This document shows positions 10,801 to 25,440 of a stretch of 64,000 nucleotides of DNA, piece after piece. The notes below the pieces were generated by a model. It saw only the letters and a list, made by a program, of their open reading frames with translations, ran no database searches and was not told the DNA's origin. The first letter of the stretch is position 1; each line of letters starts with the position of its first letter. Location: positions 3,282,013 through 3,346,012 of the forward strand of contig CM076656.1 in the NCBI GenBank assembly GCA_038496675.1. Reading direction: 5' to 3'. Both the position numbers and the translations under genes were made by a program. This DNA is from Rachycentron canadum. Taxonomy: Eukaryota > Chordata > Actinopteri > Carangiformes > Rachycentridae.

Positions 10801-13800
10801 GTAAGACAACAGCTGCATTCTTCTTGGCACTAAGAGCGTGCATCTCCTCTCTCATGTCTTTATTGGCTCTGTAATGTGCTTGCAATATGTTGGCAGCCCA
10901 GCACAGTCTCTTGTAGTAGATTCTCTGCTGGTATTTTCGGAAGTGAGACTGGATTGTTACAGCTGCCGTATGCTGAAGACGCAACTGCTTTCTGACCACA
11001 TAGCCTCTGTAGGCTGCCTGCAGGCAAATGACTGCTCTGTGCTTTGAAAGAAACTCTAGACGGTCTTTTCTTGCCATGGTCACCGCTCTGTACCTCTGCT
11101 GACAGACCAAAGCTGCTGCTTTCACAGCTACAAACCGTTTTCTATCTCTGATTGCGAGGAATTTTCTCTGAATTACTCTAGCAGCTTGGTGCATTTCTGC
11201 AACTGTCCTCCTGGCCCTGTGACTACGATATGCTGCCTGGATGACCACAGCTGCAGATTTCATTGTTTTGTATCTCTGCAGCTGTTGATCCCTGAGCATT
11301 TTGGCTCTGTAACGTTCCTGAATAATAATGGCAGCACACTTAGTGGCAAGGTAAGCCATACGGATTCTGTGCATCCTGAACTGAGATTGGACTGTTATGG
11401 CAGCGTTGTGCTTCTTCCTTAGGGCTTCTCTTACTCTATATCCCCGGTAGAGAGCTTGGATCTTTATCGTGGCCTGCTTTAGCTTTCTGTACTTAGTTTG
11501 CTGTGCTCTGCAGAGCAGAAGGGCTCTGTAACGACTTTGGATGATAATTGCTGCACTCTGGAGGAGAAAATATCTCTTCCTACATAAAAACATCCTCACT
11601 GAGGACTGAATGACGGTTGCAGCCTGGTGATTTTTCTTTAGCCCCGTCCTAACTCTCATGCCTCTGAATCCAGCTTGAAGAGTAACACAGGCTGCTCTCT
11701 TGTATAGGTATGCTTTTCGCATCTCCTGTCCGGCCACATTAGCTCTGTAGTGCCGTTGTATGACTACAGCTGCTGCCTTCTTTGACCTGTACTCTGCTTG
11801 CGCTTTGTGTCGACGGTAATAAGCCTGTATTTTAGTTGCACACTGATGCCAATTTTCTATTTTCTTCCTATCAGCTCTGCCTCTCCAGTTAGCTTGTATA
11901 ACAACTGCAGCATGCCTAAGAGCCTCAAAATCCCTAATTGTCTTACGAGCCAAAATTGTGGCTCTGTACTTTTGCTGTACCACAGTGACAGCTTTTCTCA
12001 TGGCAAGGTAGCGCCTTTGGGCTGCATACCTCCTAAAACCTGCCTGAATAACTGTTGCTGCTCTGTGCCACTTTTTCAGCAACTCCCGGGCCACTTTTCC
12101 TCGATAAGCTGCCTGTATGGTAACAGCAGCGTATCTCATCCTCACAAACATTTGCCTTTCCACGTCTCTTTTGACAGTGGCCCTGAACCAGCTCTGAATT
12201 ATGACTGTAGCACATCTCACCCTTGCTACCTGTTTTCTGACAACATGCCCTCTAAAGGCACTCTGAATGAGAACAGCTGAGTGCTGCTGCAGCTTCAGCA
12301 TCTTAAAGCAGCGCCTCTGCGCATGACCTCTGTACTGAGCTTGAATGAACATGGCACTTCTTTTGAGCTTTTTGTATTGATGAAGGCATCTCTGCATTCT
12401 GTACCAGGACTGAATCCTTACAGCAGCAGTTGTTCTTTTGGCCATTTTTTCCTTGTACCATTTCTTAAACACAGTTTGTATCACTTTGGCAGCACAGTTT
12501 TCTTTCTCTGTTTTCCAGGCTTTCCATCTTCTGTATCCTCTCTGTAGTTTCACCGCTGCTTTTCTAAGGGACTGATAAGATTCCTGATCTCTTCTTCCAA
12601 CAGCCCATGCTCGTGAGTGCTTCTGAAGGACTGTTGCTGCCCAGTAGATTTTTCTATAAGCAGAGGCTGCACTTTGCATTCGCCATTGTGCTTGGACAAC
12701 AATGGTGTAGTATCTGAGGCGTTGGTAAGTCCTCATAACTGAAAACATCCTCCACTGAGCCTGCATGGACAAGATAAGAACCATCTATTCAAATATCAAT
12801 AACACAAGGAGGCTTCATTATGCAGCAAGCATCCTTGCTGTAACAAGGACAGATATTGATACTGTGAAATCCACAAGTAAAAAAAAATCAACACCTGAGA
12901 ATGCTGACTGATATATATTCTTTTTATTTTAACATAACATTTTTTGTATAAAACAACCCACAGGATATTTAAAAAAACATAGAATTCACTTGCCTTTCAG
13001 GGCTTCCATAAACATTAAAATCAAGTATAAATACTCAGCTACGTCTAAATAGATCATTTTGTACAACTTGATCATGTACATTTTTCAGACTAATGTTTTA
13101 ATCTTTGTGTATGTAATAGGTAGGTAGGTACCACCTACCTGGATGATAGTTGCTGCTTTATGCTGCAGGGCCCGGAGTTTGGCCTCTTTCTCGAGCCTCT
13201 GTCTGTTGCGTGCTACATAACCTCTCCAGACTGACTGGATGATAATAGCAGCTTGATTCTGCTTCTTGGCTCTCCGCCTCTGGAGAAAAGTCCTCACAGC
13301 TAACTGGATTTTCACAGCAGCCATGTTTCTCTCCTGTATCCAAAAAAAATCAAGAAACAAGATAAAGTTATTTCCGTTAGTTTTATACGCATTTCTATGC
13401 CAAACATTTAACACAATATGGTGCAAAGTGGTAGAAAGAACAAAAGTGACTAGTGTTCTTTTTTTTTTTTTCTCTCTTGGAGTTGTGAATTTCACATATA
13501 ATCCCCTTTCTATGTTAATATGAAAAACAACTGTTTATTTATTTACCAAGTGGGCATTTTAAAATGAGTCGATGAAGATTGACTACTTTTTGGAGACAGA
13601 GGCCATTTGAGGAACTGCAGTTTTCAACACTTAGTGTTGGCTTCATTTGTCAGCCCCAGATGACGTCACTTAGAGTGTTCATGCAAAATTATTGATCAAA
13701 GCAACTTTAAGCACAAAGGAGACAGATTCATTTTCAGCTTTGTGCACTAGATTTAGTTTTGTTAATCCAAAGTCAACAATGGTGCATCCATTAATAAACA

Positions 13801-16800
13801 AACAACTACCAACCTTTAGTTTTTACTGTAACAAAAATTTGGTTTAAAAAAAAAAAAAATAATCTAATTGAAACAGCAATTGTAGGGTATTTGTTTCTTT
13901 ATGCCCAATAAAATTAAATTAGTTTTCAGTTGAGCCAAACACTGCACAGACCTTGTAGAGCTGTAGGTCTTTCTTCAGTCTATATTTCCTCCATGCTCCC
14001 TGTATGACCCGAGCTGCACGGGTTTCATTCCGCAGGTCCAGCAGGCGAGCACATAAGAAGGTCAGGTAAGACATCACCACCTGGAAACAAAAACATGGGA
14101 CTGAAGACAGAGCTGTAGAGCCGTTTTACTCTGATCTTGACACTAATTTTAGATATACTTTGGGGCTGCGACAGGAGCACTTTTCATGGTGGCATTGCAC
14201 AAAAATACTGAACATTTGCTGGGCGGAAGATTGACCATTAACGAAAATTTTTAATTGCAGCCGTGGTTGTAAGGTTAGTACAGTGCATGTAAACATCTCC
14301 AATTATATTTTTTTGTAAGTGCAGCCCCGCAGAAGACAGAGAAAGACCTCTAGTCCACTCTCACCTTCTCATTGGGGATGGTGTTAGACATGTCAGCTGG
14401 GTTGATCATGGCAGGAACTCCACCCAGGAAAGCCACAGCAGTGTTGACCAGTCTGAAGTTGCTTTTCTCATTTTCCAGTAGTTCTTTAAATTCTACTGAT
14501 GGAGAATTTGGGCCTGTTCATAAAATGGCACAGATACATCATCATACGTCATTTTTTTTTTTTACTTTTCCTTGTTGTTTTTGTGTATATTTAATGTGAT
14601 TTGAACATACTTTCAATGTCATTGAACATTAGGGCATATCCTCAAAGAATCCTAAATATTCAAAATACAGGTTGAATTCTCTCTTCAACACCTCTATTGG
14701 AAATCATACATACAAGCTTACACTTGACAGGTGCAAAATTTCCAAAGCTACATATTTTAAGAACTTGGAAAACCCCTCCCTTTTGTTTATTTTCAATAAA
14801 TACAGCAGGTGGGTTTGCTCTTGATAAAACCAGTGATTGTTTGAAACATATTGGACCAGAAATTCTGGTTTATTCTTGTGTCAGCATTTGTAGTCGTAAT
14901 TTCCTGGATTTCTTTTTGACATTCAAATGTCCCACAAATGTTTGTGTGGTGTACAAGTGACGTCTCTGCATCAATTTTTATAAAAAAGTGTATCCAAACT
15001 GACAACTGCACTGAAGACAAAGCACACAGCTGACATGTACCGTTCAGGTCTGCCGGCAAGGAGTCAAAGGAGGTGTCAGAGTCACTGGCTGAGCAGCTGA
15101 GCTCCAGGCGGCCCCTTGGTGAGCACTCAACAGTCTGTGTGGTGCTGTGACTGACAGCCTCCTCTGGCAAGAGACAGGGGTGGTAGTGGTGGATAAGGTA
15201 GCAGAGGACGCGGCCATCCGAGAACGCCACAGTGAAGTTCTCCACCTGCAGAGACAGACAACCGATTTAAAAAACAAAACTTATCAGACTGTGACAGTGA
15301 TTTTGGGCTAAAAAATATGTTAAAGGTTCTTTAATGCCAGAAATAAGGTTATGGTCCTAACAGTGAAAATACTGCCACATATCAAATCAATTGCAATGGC
15401 AAGTTGGGCATTTGTTGATTCTTGGCACTAATACAGACAGAGTAGCTACCTCCTGACAAGAGGTTGTAATACACTCTCAAAGCAGTTCTGTCTTCAGGGC
15501 AGACTACAATAGCTACAGTGAGTCACTGTTGCAAAGTGACAAGATGGGCCAGGGCTGGTTGGTAAGTGAGTTAAGTTTGACAGAAGGAAGGAGGCGGCAG
15601 AGACAGAAGTTAACATTGGCGATGCTTTCCACTGCTGGAGAAGGCCCTTGCGAGTAAAGGAACCAAATTTGATGCTGTTCTCACCACGTTTCTACTAGAC
15701 TGGTAAATAAACATGTATATGTAGTGTAGTGAGTGCACACAAATAGCTCCTTAAGTTAATTTTTAATTAACCTGTTAAAATATATTAAAGACTAATGATT
15801 AGCTTAATGGATGTAGGTATTAAACAACTGCTTAAAGGGAGTTTTAAGGCATTTCCACACTGGCTTCACTTCAGACTACGTCAATTTTTATGTCCAACCC
15901 CAAACATGTCAATAATTTTCTTTGTCCGTGAGCTGGAATTGAAAATGTCAAACTCACCTTCAGATTGTAGAATTCACACACAGCACGGACCCAGTCCATC
16001 AGCAGGGTAATCTTGGTGCTGCTGTGATCATATGGTGCCCGGGTCTGTCTGGGACTCGGCTGAAGGCCCCGATCGGCCCTCAGAGACACCAGTCTCTGTT
16101 TGGTCCTCAAGGTTCTCGTTAGGAAGCCAATCTCCTCTCTCAGCTGATCCTCATCCAAAATCACCTCCACCTTTACAGATTATTTGACAGCATCATATAA
16201 TTCAACTCTTCACGGGATACAAAAAATGAGTAGAATTTTGTGAACTTTCAGTCAAGTTGGACACATACGTGAAATGTGAAGATAATTTTCCACAAGAGGC
16301 TCAATGTCTTCTCTCTGTGTCCATCCACAATATCTCTGGAGTCAATGGTGGAGCCTGAAAATACAGACACAGTTCTTGAGTACCCTAATGCCCTCTGGGA
16401 AACTGCGACAAGCATTGCTCACAATTTTAAAATTCTGACTTTTGCAGTAAACTGAAGATTCCCGACAATGCTAAAAATAACAATTTATCAATTAGTCAAT
16501 TAAGAAAAAATGAATCTCTTTAAAATGTTGAGAATAAAAAGGCCAAACATTTGCTGGTTCCGTCAGCTTGAGCTTTGGGAACTGAGCTTTTGCCCATTTT
16601 CTGACATGTTACAGAATCCCCTTTGATAAATGAATGAAAGCAAAAAAACAATTGACTGGTTGGTAATGAAAATAATGATTAAGCCTTAGAATAGGATTGT
16701 TAATTTCATGATTTGTCCATTAATATTCATATTACAACTATGACTTAAAGAATCTTAATGTTGTATAAAATGAGATGAAATTTTTGATATCAATACTGTG

Positions 16801-19800
16801 AAAGTGTAAAACCATTGACAAAATACACACAGCCCATAATCAAAAAATTGCATCTTCAAGTGAGCTGTCAGAACTTCTGAAACTTTGTGACACAGCAAAG
16901 AAGTCACTACCCCCAGCCATGTCCTCAGCACTGCCCACAAGAACCCACCAACCATCCTTGCAGGATTTGGTTTCAATGAGTGTTTATCTGAAACTTCATA
17001 TTTTTATTTGGTCACTGAGAAAATAGTCAGCCAATCAAGAGAGTCTTAGATCCTCTCTTCTGATTGGCTCAGCAACCTGTTGTTACTCTTTCACATTCTA
17101 AAAGGCAAAGCAATTCAGTTTTATCTGTGTGTGAACACAAAAAGGTATGGAGTGAAATGTCAGTGTTTTGTGCTTGAGTAAAAGATGTAGGCAATGAGAT
17201 TTCAAATGTGCTACAGTGATGAAAGACACCAAATCTCATTTTGTTGAGGGCAAACATTCTTTCAGGCTGAGCATCTCCTCATTTTGCTGTTTGCTCAGGA
17301 GGAAAATTACAATTACCATGTTCATCTCTGAGGTCGACCCCTTTGCTTTTGAGCACTTGTAGAGCCATGTCGACATTGTGGACCTTCTGCAAGCGGCTGA
17401 TGGCTGGCAGACGGAGTTTCGCTGACAAATTCCAGTCCTGGACGAGGAGCTCCATCACACGTCTAGAAGGAAACCCAACACAAAAAAGAAAACTGACTTT
17501 CTGAAGTTGATCCATAAAAATCTTGGTTAACCTCCACTTTTCAAACCTTGTTAGTGTGGAAGTTTTTCACTTCACAAAGAACTTTGCATTGTTTGCGATA
17601 CTCAAATTACTGATGACCACAAATTACATAATTATACATAACTACACAGCTTACCCCTCCTCAACTGCTTTATAAGCCAATATTCTGTGAAAGTTTTATT
17701 TTACCATTTGAAAAATCAGCAGTATAAAACATTGGTTTAGTTTACACCAAATATATATTTTGTTTCAAACTAAATAGCTCAATTTAAAGTAGCTATAGGA
17801 AAATGTTATCATTTGCATGTTTCTGGGTAGACAGACTCTGAAGCAGCTCAATATATTAATATTATTATTATTATTATTATTAAACTAATCACATTTCGTT
17901 GTGTGGTGATATGGATCGATCAGTGTAATTTTATATAACAATAAAAAAAAGTTTATTTATTACTTATTTAAAAAATAAAAAATTTAAAAGACCTTTATCA
18001 TGCCACAGAGAGAAATGAATACTTCCTAAACACGTAGATACTGTTGTGTACCTAAGCCTGACCAGGGATCAGAGCATCACATTACATTCAGGAAGTTTCA
18101 CTCACACTAGACGAATGCCACATTTCAAGTCAACTGCCAAATTCTTCACAGCGAAGCTGAACTCGTCCAGGGGCTTCTGAACATGGGTGACTGGTAGTCC
18201 CAGGTAGCCAAGGTGCCTGGGTAGGATTCCCTCTCCACTAAGGAAGTCCCTGGAGAAGGCCAGGAGGAGGTCTTTACTCGTCTATTCAAGAGAAAAAAGG
18301 TGTTTGGAAACTGTTTAGAAACAGGTGGATGCTCTCAAGTAAATTCCTGGCAGGTTATTGAATGAACCATCTGTCTGTCTTGAATAAACAACAGGAGAGC
18401 AAACTATTGATAGTCTGGGTCCAGGCAAAATGGATAAATCCAGCAGCCTAGCAAGCAAGTGTGAAAGTTTTCATCATTACAATGCAATGCAAGATGGATT
18501 AAAATTCAGAAAACTAGAGGATGGTGGGGAACATGAGGCTCATTATGGATAGCTTGTGGGTCTGTGCTCCTCTTTCTTTAGAATAATTACCTTTTCTGAT
18601 ACAAGGTGGCATAGACTCTGTACACATTAGTATGTTTTCTCATTTTGATACCTATAGCCCTGGTCCTAAAAGTGAATAACGCCAGGCTATGATTGTCTTT
18701 TCTAAAGCTGGGCTGATAATGAATAAACTCTTACAATGACAGTTATGCTGTTTTTCAATGAATTAGGAATAAGTCACGGCTCCAAGGAGTGATTTCACAA
18801 CTTAAGCTTGGGTCTATTATGTTTGAGAAGCATAAACCATCAAACCGATTAACACAATTATTCGATTATCAAAACAGTCGGTCAATAATTTTATGTTAAT
18901 CACCTGATCAAATAATCAGCAAACTGTTTGCAGCTTCAATTTCATTAGATGCGGTAAATATTAATGCTAATCATCAGTTACTTCCTTGTGACACCAGAGT
19001 TACGCATCAGTCTATGTGTTTAGTCCTCTTGATGGATTGTTTAGCAAAAATGTGTTAAAAATCTTGTCTACACTGCCAAATTATTAAGCAGACCAAAGTA
19101 GTCAAATAAGCACTGTGTGATGTAACCTGGATGGTTACACATATATTCTCCTGATAGTCATATTAGACTGAATAATCTGATTAAATGTCTTGTTTCCATG
19201 CTGCACTATCAGCGTCAGTTGTCAAAGTCACAGTTAAGCCCTAAGAGAACAAGGGGTGATGGTAAAGTAACTACCTTTGATTTTTATACATTAACTAATA
19301 TATACTCAAAATAAGCCTAATTTTTCTCTTGGAAAAAGCACACTCAGGCTCCAAAGAATAAGAAGAGGCTAAATACAGACATCCTGACAGATTTGAGACA
19401 AATACCACAATTATTTGACTCATGATATGGCTGTTTCTTTGACCTTTAATGAGTTAGTAATTTAATTTTCTCAACGTATAAATGTTCGTTGACAAAATGG
19501 GGAGGCCTTAGAACTACCTTGAACTCTGCGTCCACACAGAACAGACAGGGGTCGTGCTCAATCAGCCGGGACTCTTTGGCCTTGTCCAGGAAACACACCA
19601 GCAGGAGCAGCTTCTTCAGTGTAAAGCGAGACAGCGCCTCCTCGTGGCCTAACCCAGAAAAGTTGAAAAGATGCTTAAAATATAATGTATATAATTAAGG
19701 TGACTACCTTTTGAAAAGACAACATGAAACTCATTTGTCTTTTATACTACAGAAGGGTTAGGCAGCAATTATTGCTTCAGCTTCTTAAATGTGACAATTT

Positions 19801-22800
19801 GTTGTTTTATATGACTGTAATTTCAATATCTTTGGGTTTTGGACTTTTGATCTGACAAAGCGAGACATTTACATTGTCGTTCTTCAAACAGAGGGGAATT
19901 GTGATAGCTGTTGCAAATAAATTGTCAATAATGTCCAAAAAATTTGCCTGCTCTAAATTTTGGCCATTCTAGGTCTTTAAGCTGTCACAAGTTTCCTTGA
20001 GCTAAAGAGACTTTATTGCACATGCAGATTATTTAAGCACCATAGACACTAATCCATTGACAAATAAACTATATCAATGATAGACATGCTCTCATTTTGG
20101 AGAGTGTCTAAAAATGCTCTCAGCAGGAAATTTAAAAGTTTTGTTTTAGTTGGGTTATTTGACCATTTCAAAGTTCAACACATACCTAGGCTCTCAATTT
20201 TCATCATTAGGGTTTGGATTTCGTTTGAGTTTATCATATGGCAAGAAGTTTATGTTGGCATAGGAAATGGGAACCTGAGCTGATAACCTACACAATATCC
20301 CTTTAATTACTTGGATATAAATATACTTAATGTTGGTCCCAAAGAAAGTGTCTACCTCAGAATATTCCTGTTTTTTTTTTTCCCTTTACATCAGATAACA
20401 TACTATAACCTTCAGTTAAGAAATGCCCTTTCCTTCTTAAATTACCATCTTTGTAAAGGTGAGGCACTTTGGAGTGTCTGAACTCGGCAGCAATGTCTGG
20501 ATTCCACAACAGCCGCTGGAGGACAAACATAGCCAGACCCAAAGCATCGCTGTTGCTCTCGAGCGAGATCAATTCGCCGTATATAGTCTGAAAATAAGCA
20601 ACACATTTAACACAGCTGGTGAAAACACTGGTGACACAATTTGGAAAGCAGAAGAAGAAAACACTGTTGTATAAGATTACCTCAAGCCCAATCCGTAACC
20701 ACAGTGGATTGTACGAAAGAAGCCAGTTCAGGACCTTTCGACGTTCCCCTTTTTTTGAGGAAAAATAATAAAATCATTAATTTCAGTTATTATTCGGGGT
20801 TTAGTTGGAATTTCAGAGCATTTACTGACCCGACATCAGTGGGTTTCAAAATTACCTATATCCTTCCACAAATGGCGGTCTTTTCGGACAAGCAGTCGCT
20901 TCGCCTCCACCTCAAGCTCGAGCCTCTGAATAGCCTTGACCATTGCCTCAGATGTGAACAGCTGGCAGGCAGAACGACGGAGGCGGTTCAGCTTCCGCCG
21001 GGCTGTGTAGGTACTGAAAGACATCTCCTCCTTGGTCGGAGCTTTAGGGACACTGAAGTTGTCGCTATTGCCCATGGCAAGGGACACAGCACTCACTGCA
21101 CAAGAAAAACATAAAAACACATTAAGTACTTGCACAGGCTTACAAAGTCCTCTTGTACAAAAATCTAGATGTTCAGCCAGCATCTGGCAGCTAGTGTGAA
21201 GCATCATTATTTCTATATTTCTTGAAACCAAAAACTTCACACTTCAGCCTCTCTTAATTAAAATAAACTTTTACCTTGAGCAGTGACAACATGCTGAGTG
21301 TTTCAGTGTGAGGATGTTACCTTTAGATACTTCAGTATTGACTTTAAAGTCATCAGGGGTGAGGACGTAGTTGATCCACCATGTGAATCCCCTCTCCTGC
21401 TTCTCAATCCACCTCTCATCATAGAACATGTTCTTTGCAGCAAACGGCATTGGATGCCTCGGTATGGCTGGGAGACAAGGGTAGATAAAAGACAAAATTT
21501 AAAAAAAAATTAAATTTAAAAAGCAAAAATACATAATCACATGTCCAAAAAGTTAATTTCACAATGTCCTGCTATCAAATACCCGTTTGTGCTGGCTTAA
21601 TAAAGGTCAGCTTCGACTGCGCTACAGCAACAACCTTTGCTGTCTTCACAGATGACTTCTGAGACAGTGCACCTGTGAGAAACAGAGAGAAAAAAAAGGT
21701 AATTTTATGCTGGAATTAGCAAAAGCTTTTGACTGATAAGGTTTGAGCAACAGCTTTGCTTTCTGACTTTTGTTGAGATAACATTTCTCTCCTATGAATG
21801 TACATTAACCCCAACTCTCTGACAGACCTACGTTACAAGAGCTGTCTGTTATTTAAGGATAAGTTTTCCTTTAAACATCCTCTTATACCTCGTGAGGCGG
21901 GTTTGGAGTTTGGTTGCTTTGCCCGGGCAGGAACAGCAGAACGTGTGCTCTTTAGAGATGATGTAGTCAGTGAACGCACTGAGCCTGGGGAAAAGAAGTT
22001 ATACACAAAAAAAATCAATTAATTTAAACACAGACGGTCCAGGAGCAAGCCAAGTTTTAAAAGCAGAGGTACCAAAACATCTTTGAAAACAGATATTTAA
22101 CATTTGTCACCGACTTTAATGCATGAACGTACAGCTTCCAATAACCTTGATGTCTGAATGTCTCCAACTCCAGGATGCAATTATATGCATTTGTGGGACT
22201 GTGCCTTCAAAGATCTCCTTCGATAATTTAACATTACAAATAACACTCACTCTTCTGACATTTAATTTCTTGCATCTAGCAGTTATCAGATCACATTATT
22301 ATAAATCATAATTGATGAATGAAGACACTTGTACTTTAACAGGGAGCTATTTCACTATTATTTAACCGAAACTCATTGATTTAAATGAGGTGAAGAAAGA
22401 AACACCTGTGAGTTAATTGTAAAACATTTCAGCACAAACTACATCCTCCTAAATGACCGTAAATGTGAATCAACACCCTTCTGACACTGGTTTAACCAAA
22501 GTATAACATACTAAGCTTTAATGAAGGGACGCCTTCTTGCAGGACTGATGTATTTGACTGCATTAGTTCTGGTTAATACAACTGAGGATGTGTGTTGGAA
22601 TGTTAATAATGTTAATAATAAAAAAATTTATTTAATATTTGTTGTATGCACTACATGTAATATCTGAAACTGAAGAAATAATAGTATTTTTAAGTTCTTA
22701 TTATGATTCAAACACTTAACAAACTTTCTTTGCATTTGCTCACCTGCAGTTCTCTGCTGTTGCCTCTGTGACGCACTTCTCCTCTCCTGCAACGATCTTG

Positions 22801-25440
22801 AGGCCTCAGGTTTTCCAGCCACCACCTTGCTCCGTTTGACCCTGTCAGTTTTCCCTGCGTCCTCTATCACCACATCACTTTTCAAATACTCCTCACTCTT
22901 CCTCTTCTTGCTCTTCACTGCCATATGAATGGGAAATGAGTCTTCTTGAACAGATGGAGGGGCAGAAACAGCTGGGGGCTCCACATACACTTTAGGGCTC
23001 AGTGAGAGGTTGCGGTGAAGAGGAAGAGGAGATGAGCTCGAGGGTGACGGAGAAGTGACAGTAAAATCAATGGAGGCAGGGACTGCAGGAGGTGGGGAGG
23101 TGATTGAGAAAGAAAAGCAAGTAGGAGCCACAGAGGGAGGGGATGTGACAGGGAAGGTAACAGGTGTGGCCAAGCCATTGAGCTGTGGAGTCGGGCTGGA
23201 AGAGGCAAATTCCACGGCTTGATGTGCGACTTCACACAGACGGTCGGTCACCTCAGAGTTTTGCCATCCCTTAGTGACTGTTTCCGGATTTATAACAGGA
23301 AGTCTTGGAGTGCTTGGTCTTGACTCACACTGACTGCTACTGTCAGAGAGCTCAAGTGTTTTCTCCAACAACCTTCGTCTTGACTTCTTTATTTTTCTTG
23401 CACTCTGACTGTTTTCCTCCACTGGTGCTTTGCTCTTGGTCACTGTGGCAGAGGTAAAAGAAGTCTTTTTTACCACTTCTATAGCCTTATCAGACTCTGA
23501 AACAACCTCCTTCACAACAACCTTTTTGCTGACAAAGAAAGTCAGTCTAGGCTCAGTTGACTCTGACAGCTCTGGGCTATCTGGTAATGCTTTAAGGATA
23601 TTTTTGTCAGTCTTGGATTCCAGTGAATCTGAAAAGTCACAACTCGAGTTAGAGTCTTGAGGACTACTGTTAATGTGGCTCAGATCAGAGTCAATGAGGG
23701 CCAGTGCATCTTTCAAAGATAAAACAGGAGTTTTAGTTAACTCATTGTTCAAATCATCAGCCACAGACTTTACAGTAGCAGGAACTGGGCTTTCAGACTG
23801 AATACGAGGCATGAGTTTCTTAAATCTCTCTGGTGTCCCGATGGGTGAGAGTGTCCTGTTAAATATTTTGGTAAGATCTTTGTTTTCAGGTTTGCTCCCC
23901 AAGGTATCTGGGCTAGCAGAGATGCTGTCCATCAGCTTTGTGGCCGGGACAAGCAGGACAACAGGAGAGTTCTTCTTAATATGATAGAAATTCTCCTGAT
24001 CTGACAAGGCCAGAGACTTTTGTCTCTGGATGAGATTTAAAGCCATCTCTTCCTCTGACTTCCAAGGGCCATCATCAATGGGACTGTGCTTCGTAAGGGA
24101 CCTCTCTCTGACAGCTTTGCCCTCATTGAGAGAAGCAAGCGGGCTGCGTGGCTTTTCCCGTTTGTACTGTGGTTTTCGGGACACTTGGAAGGTTTTATTA
24201 GCTGCCATCTTCAGGGGGGGCTCCATTTTTTTCCCCCTAGGAACAGTGACTTTCTCACCCCCTCTTTTGTTTTTGATCGTGTCCCATAAGCTCTTCTGAA
24301 ACATGAAAGGAAAAAAAACAAAGGACATATAAGGAGTGGCATACTGGTGCAAGTGGATACACAAAAACTTGTGTATCCTAACCTGAACCACATGGCACTC
24401 ATGGTCTCAGGTTCGCCAACGTCCTCAGTGCCATGTGAGAGGGTGTTTTCAAAGCTTGGGGGGGTAATTTGTAAAGAGAGGAACCACGTCATCCCAGATG
24501 TAGTATAGAAAGTTCTATTTTCTAAACAAAATTGAATAAAAAGACCCACCCCATCACTTGCACTTTATCGTTCAGTGTAAAATGTCAAAACTACACTTGT
24601 TTCAGCTTCTGAAAGTGTGAATATTTGCTTTCTTTCTTTCACACAATCAATCTGATGGCTTCATGAAATTGTGATAGGTACTTTTACACTTTCTAATTAT
24701 TATTCATCTATTTTTTTTTAAACTGACAGACTTTTCCATGCATCAAAATAGTGGTCTGTGGTTACCTTTTTCTTTTTTTGAGCTTCTGCTCTCCCCAGCA
24801 GAACAGCCTGGTGTTTGAGAACTCCATTGGCATTGAAGATGATGAGCTCTCTGATCCCACCTTCTTCTGTTGGAGTCCAAGTTACTGTCAAATGGAAAGA
24901 GCCTTCGGGCTGCAAACGGAAAGCACAAGGCAAGAATTGGACTGACTTCAAGTCTTGCAAGGGATGCAGTGGAGGCAGAGACATACATTAACTAAGTTTA
25001 TGTCTGACTTTTACCTCATCGTTCTGCAAATCCAGTCAACTCTGCTGACTGTTGTCACAGTCCAGCATCTCAAGCTACAGATTTGATTCACCGTTTCTAT
25101 GATATATAAACATTAATGCGTCCCTTAATAAAAAATAAAGACAAGCTGTGGGGCGAAAACGTACCTGAATCGTAAACGTGTTGTAGTCCACAGAAAAGCC
25201 TTTACTTGAAGGGATCTTTTCAACTGTAACCTCTGCTTCCGCATCTTCCGTTGGGTTCTCAATTCGCAAAACAGTGGACTTAGAGGTTCCTAACTTTACT
25301 GTGCCAAATGTGACAAAGGGAGCCTTTGAAAACTGGATCAGACTCAGTGTCGGAACATCGTTCTCCTTGTTAGCGTTGTCTCTCCTCCCTGGACTGAAGT
25401 CCAGAAATCCTGTCCGTGTTGACGTCGCGGTTTCTCCCAT
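4845..25440 (-). CDS. aspm: ASPM, abnormal spindle-like microcephaly-associated protein, complete
   Basis: Spindle-pole protein that binds microtubule minus ends and calmodulin and orients mitotic spindles. Twenty-six coding exons join in frame to 8,616 nt (2,871 aa plus stop): 25165-25440, 24766-24909, 22744-24295, 21889-21984, 21583-21672, 21321-21467, 20856-21095, 20681-20748, 20446-20587, 19518-19648, 18106-18281, 17317-17462, 16269-16354, 15958-16170, 15041-15245, 14365-14495, 13952-14080, 13139-13333, 9452-12760, 9029-9178, 8715-8906, 8034-8226, 6917-7071, 5338-5511, 5051-5223, 4845-4947. Order of domains: ASH domain (about 30-135), Ser/Pro-rich linker (141-700), two calponin-homology domains (about 925-1100 and 1145-1310), IQ array (about 1315-2605), ARM-like C-terminal region with the family signature TDIIFTLIRCCNRSVPCM, and a C-terminus near DWVLRKDKL. 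Human ASPM is longer (3,477 aa) mainly because it has more IQ repeats. The donor at 5338 is uncertain by 3 nt. Confidence 0.96.
9452..12760 (-). repeat. aspm: ASPM giant IQ-repeat exon
   Basis: One 3,309-base exon encodes 1,103 residues (about 1390-2492) made almost wholly of calmodulin/myosin-light-chain-binding IQ motifs of the form [AV]xxIQxxYRxxxxR. I counted about 46 in this exon, spaced roughly 23, 27 and 23 residues so that three motifs make a unit of about 73 residues. Three to four more lie in the two upstream exons and about three in the two downstream exons, for roughly 50-53 in the gene. The exon carries no frameshift or stop. Confidence 0.92.
9690..10997 (-). repeat. 657-base higher-order duplication inside the ASPM IQ array
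   Basis: Two blocks of about 650 bases in tandem, offset by exactly 657 bases (219 codons, three 73-residue units), are clearly more alike than neighbouring IQ repeats. A 49-base stretch is identical at 9808-9856 and 10465-10513, and both encode QSVFRKHREEVKFQAM. Block limits are approximate because similarity fades gradually. Confidence 0.75.
19770..19990 (+). repeat. Dispersed teleost repeat in aspm intron
   Basis: Carries the family's internal blocks tcaatatctttgggttttgg, acttttgatctgacaaag and gagacatttacattgtcgt, as in the copy at 63500-63790. Related fragments lie in other aspm introns at about 16466-16640 and 18836-18945. Confidence 0.6.

Noticed and set aside
9479..12547. Long + strand open frames (up to 249 codons) opposite the ASPM IQ exon
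   Set aside because: They are antisense shadows of the repetitive IQ coding sequence; the - strand frame is 1,103 codons, matches ASPM and has matching splice sites.
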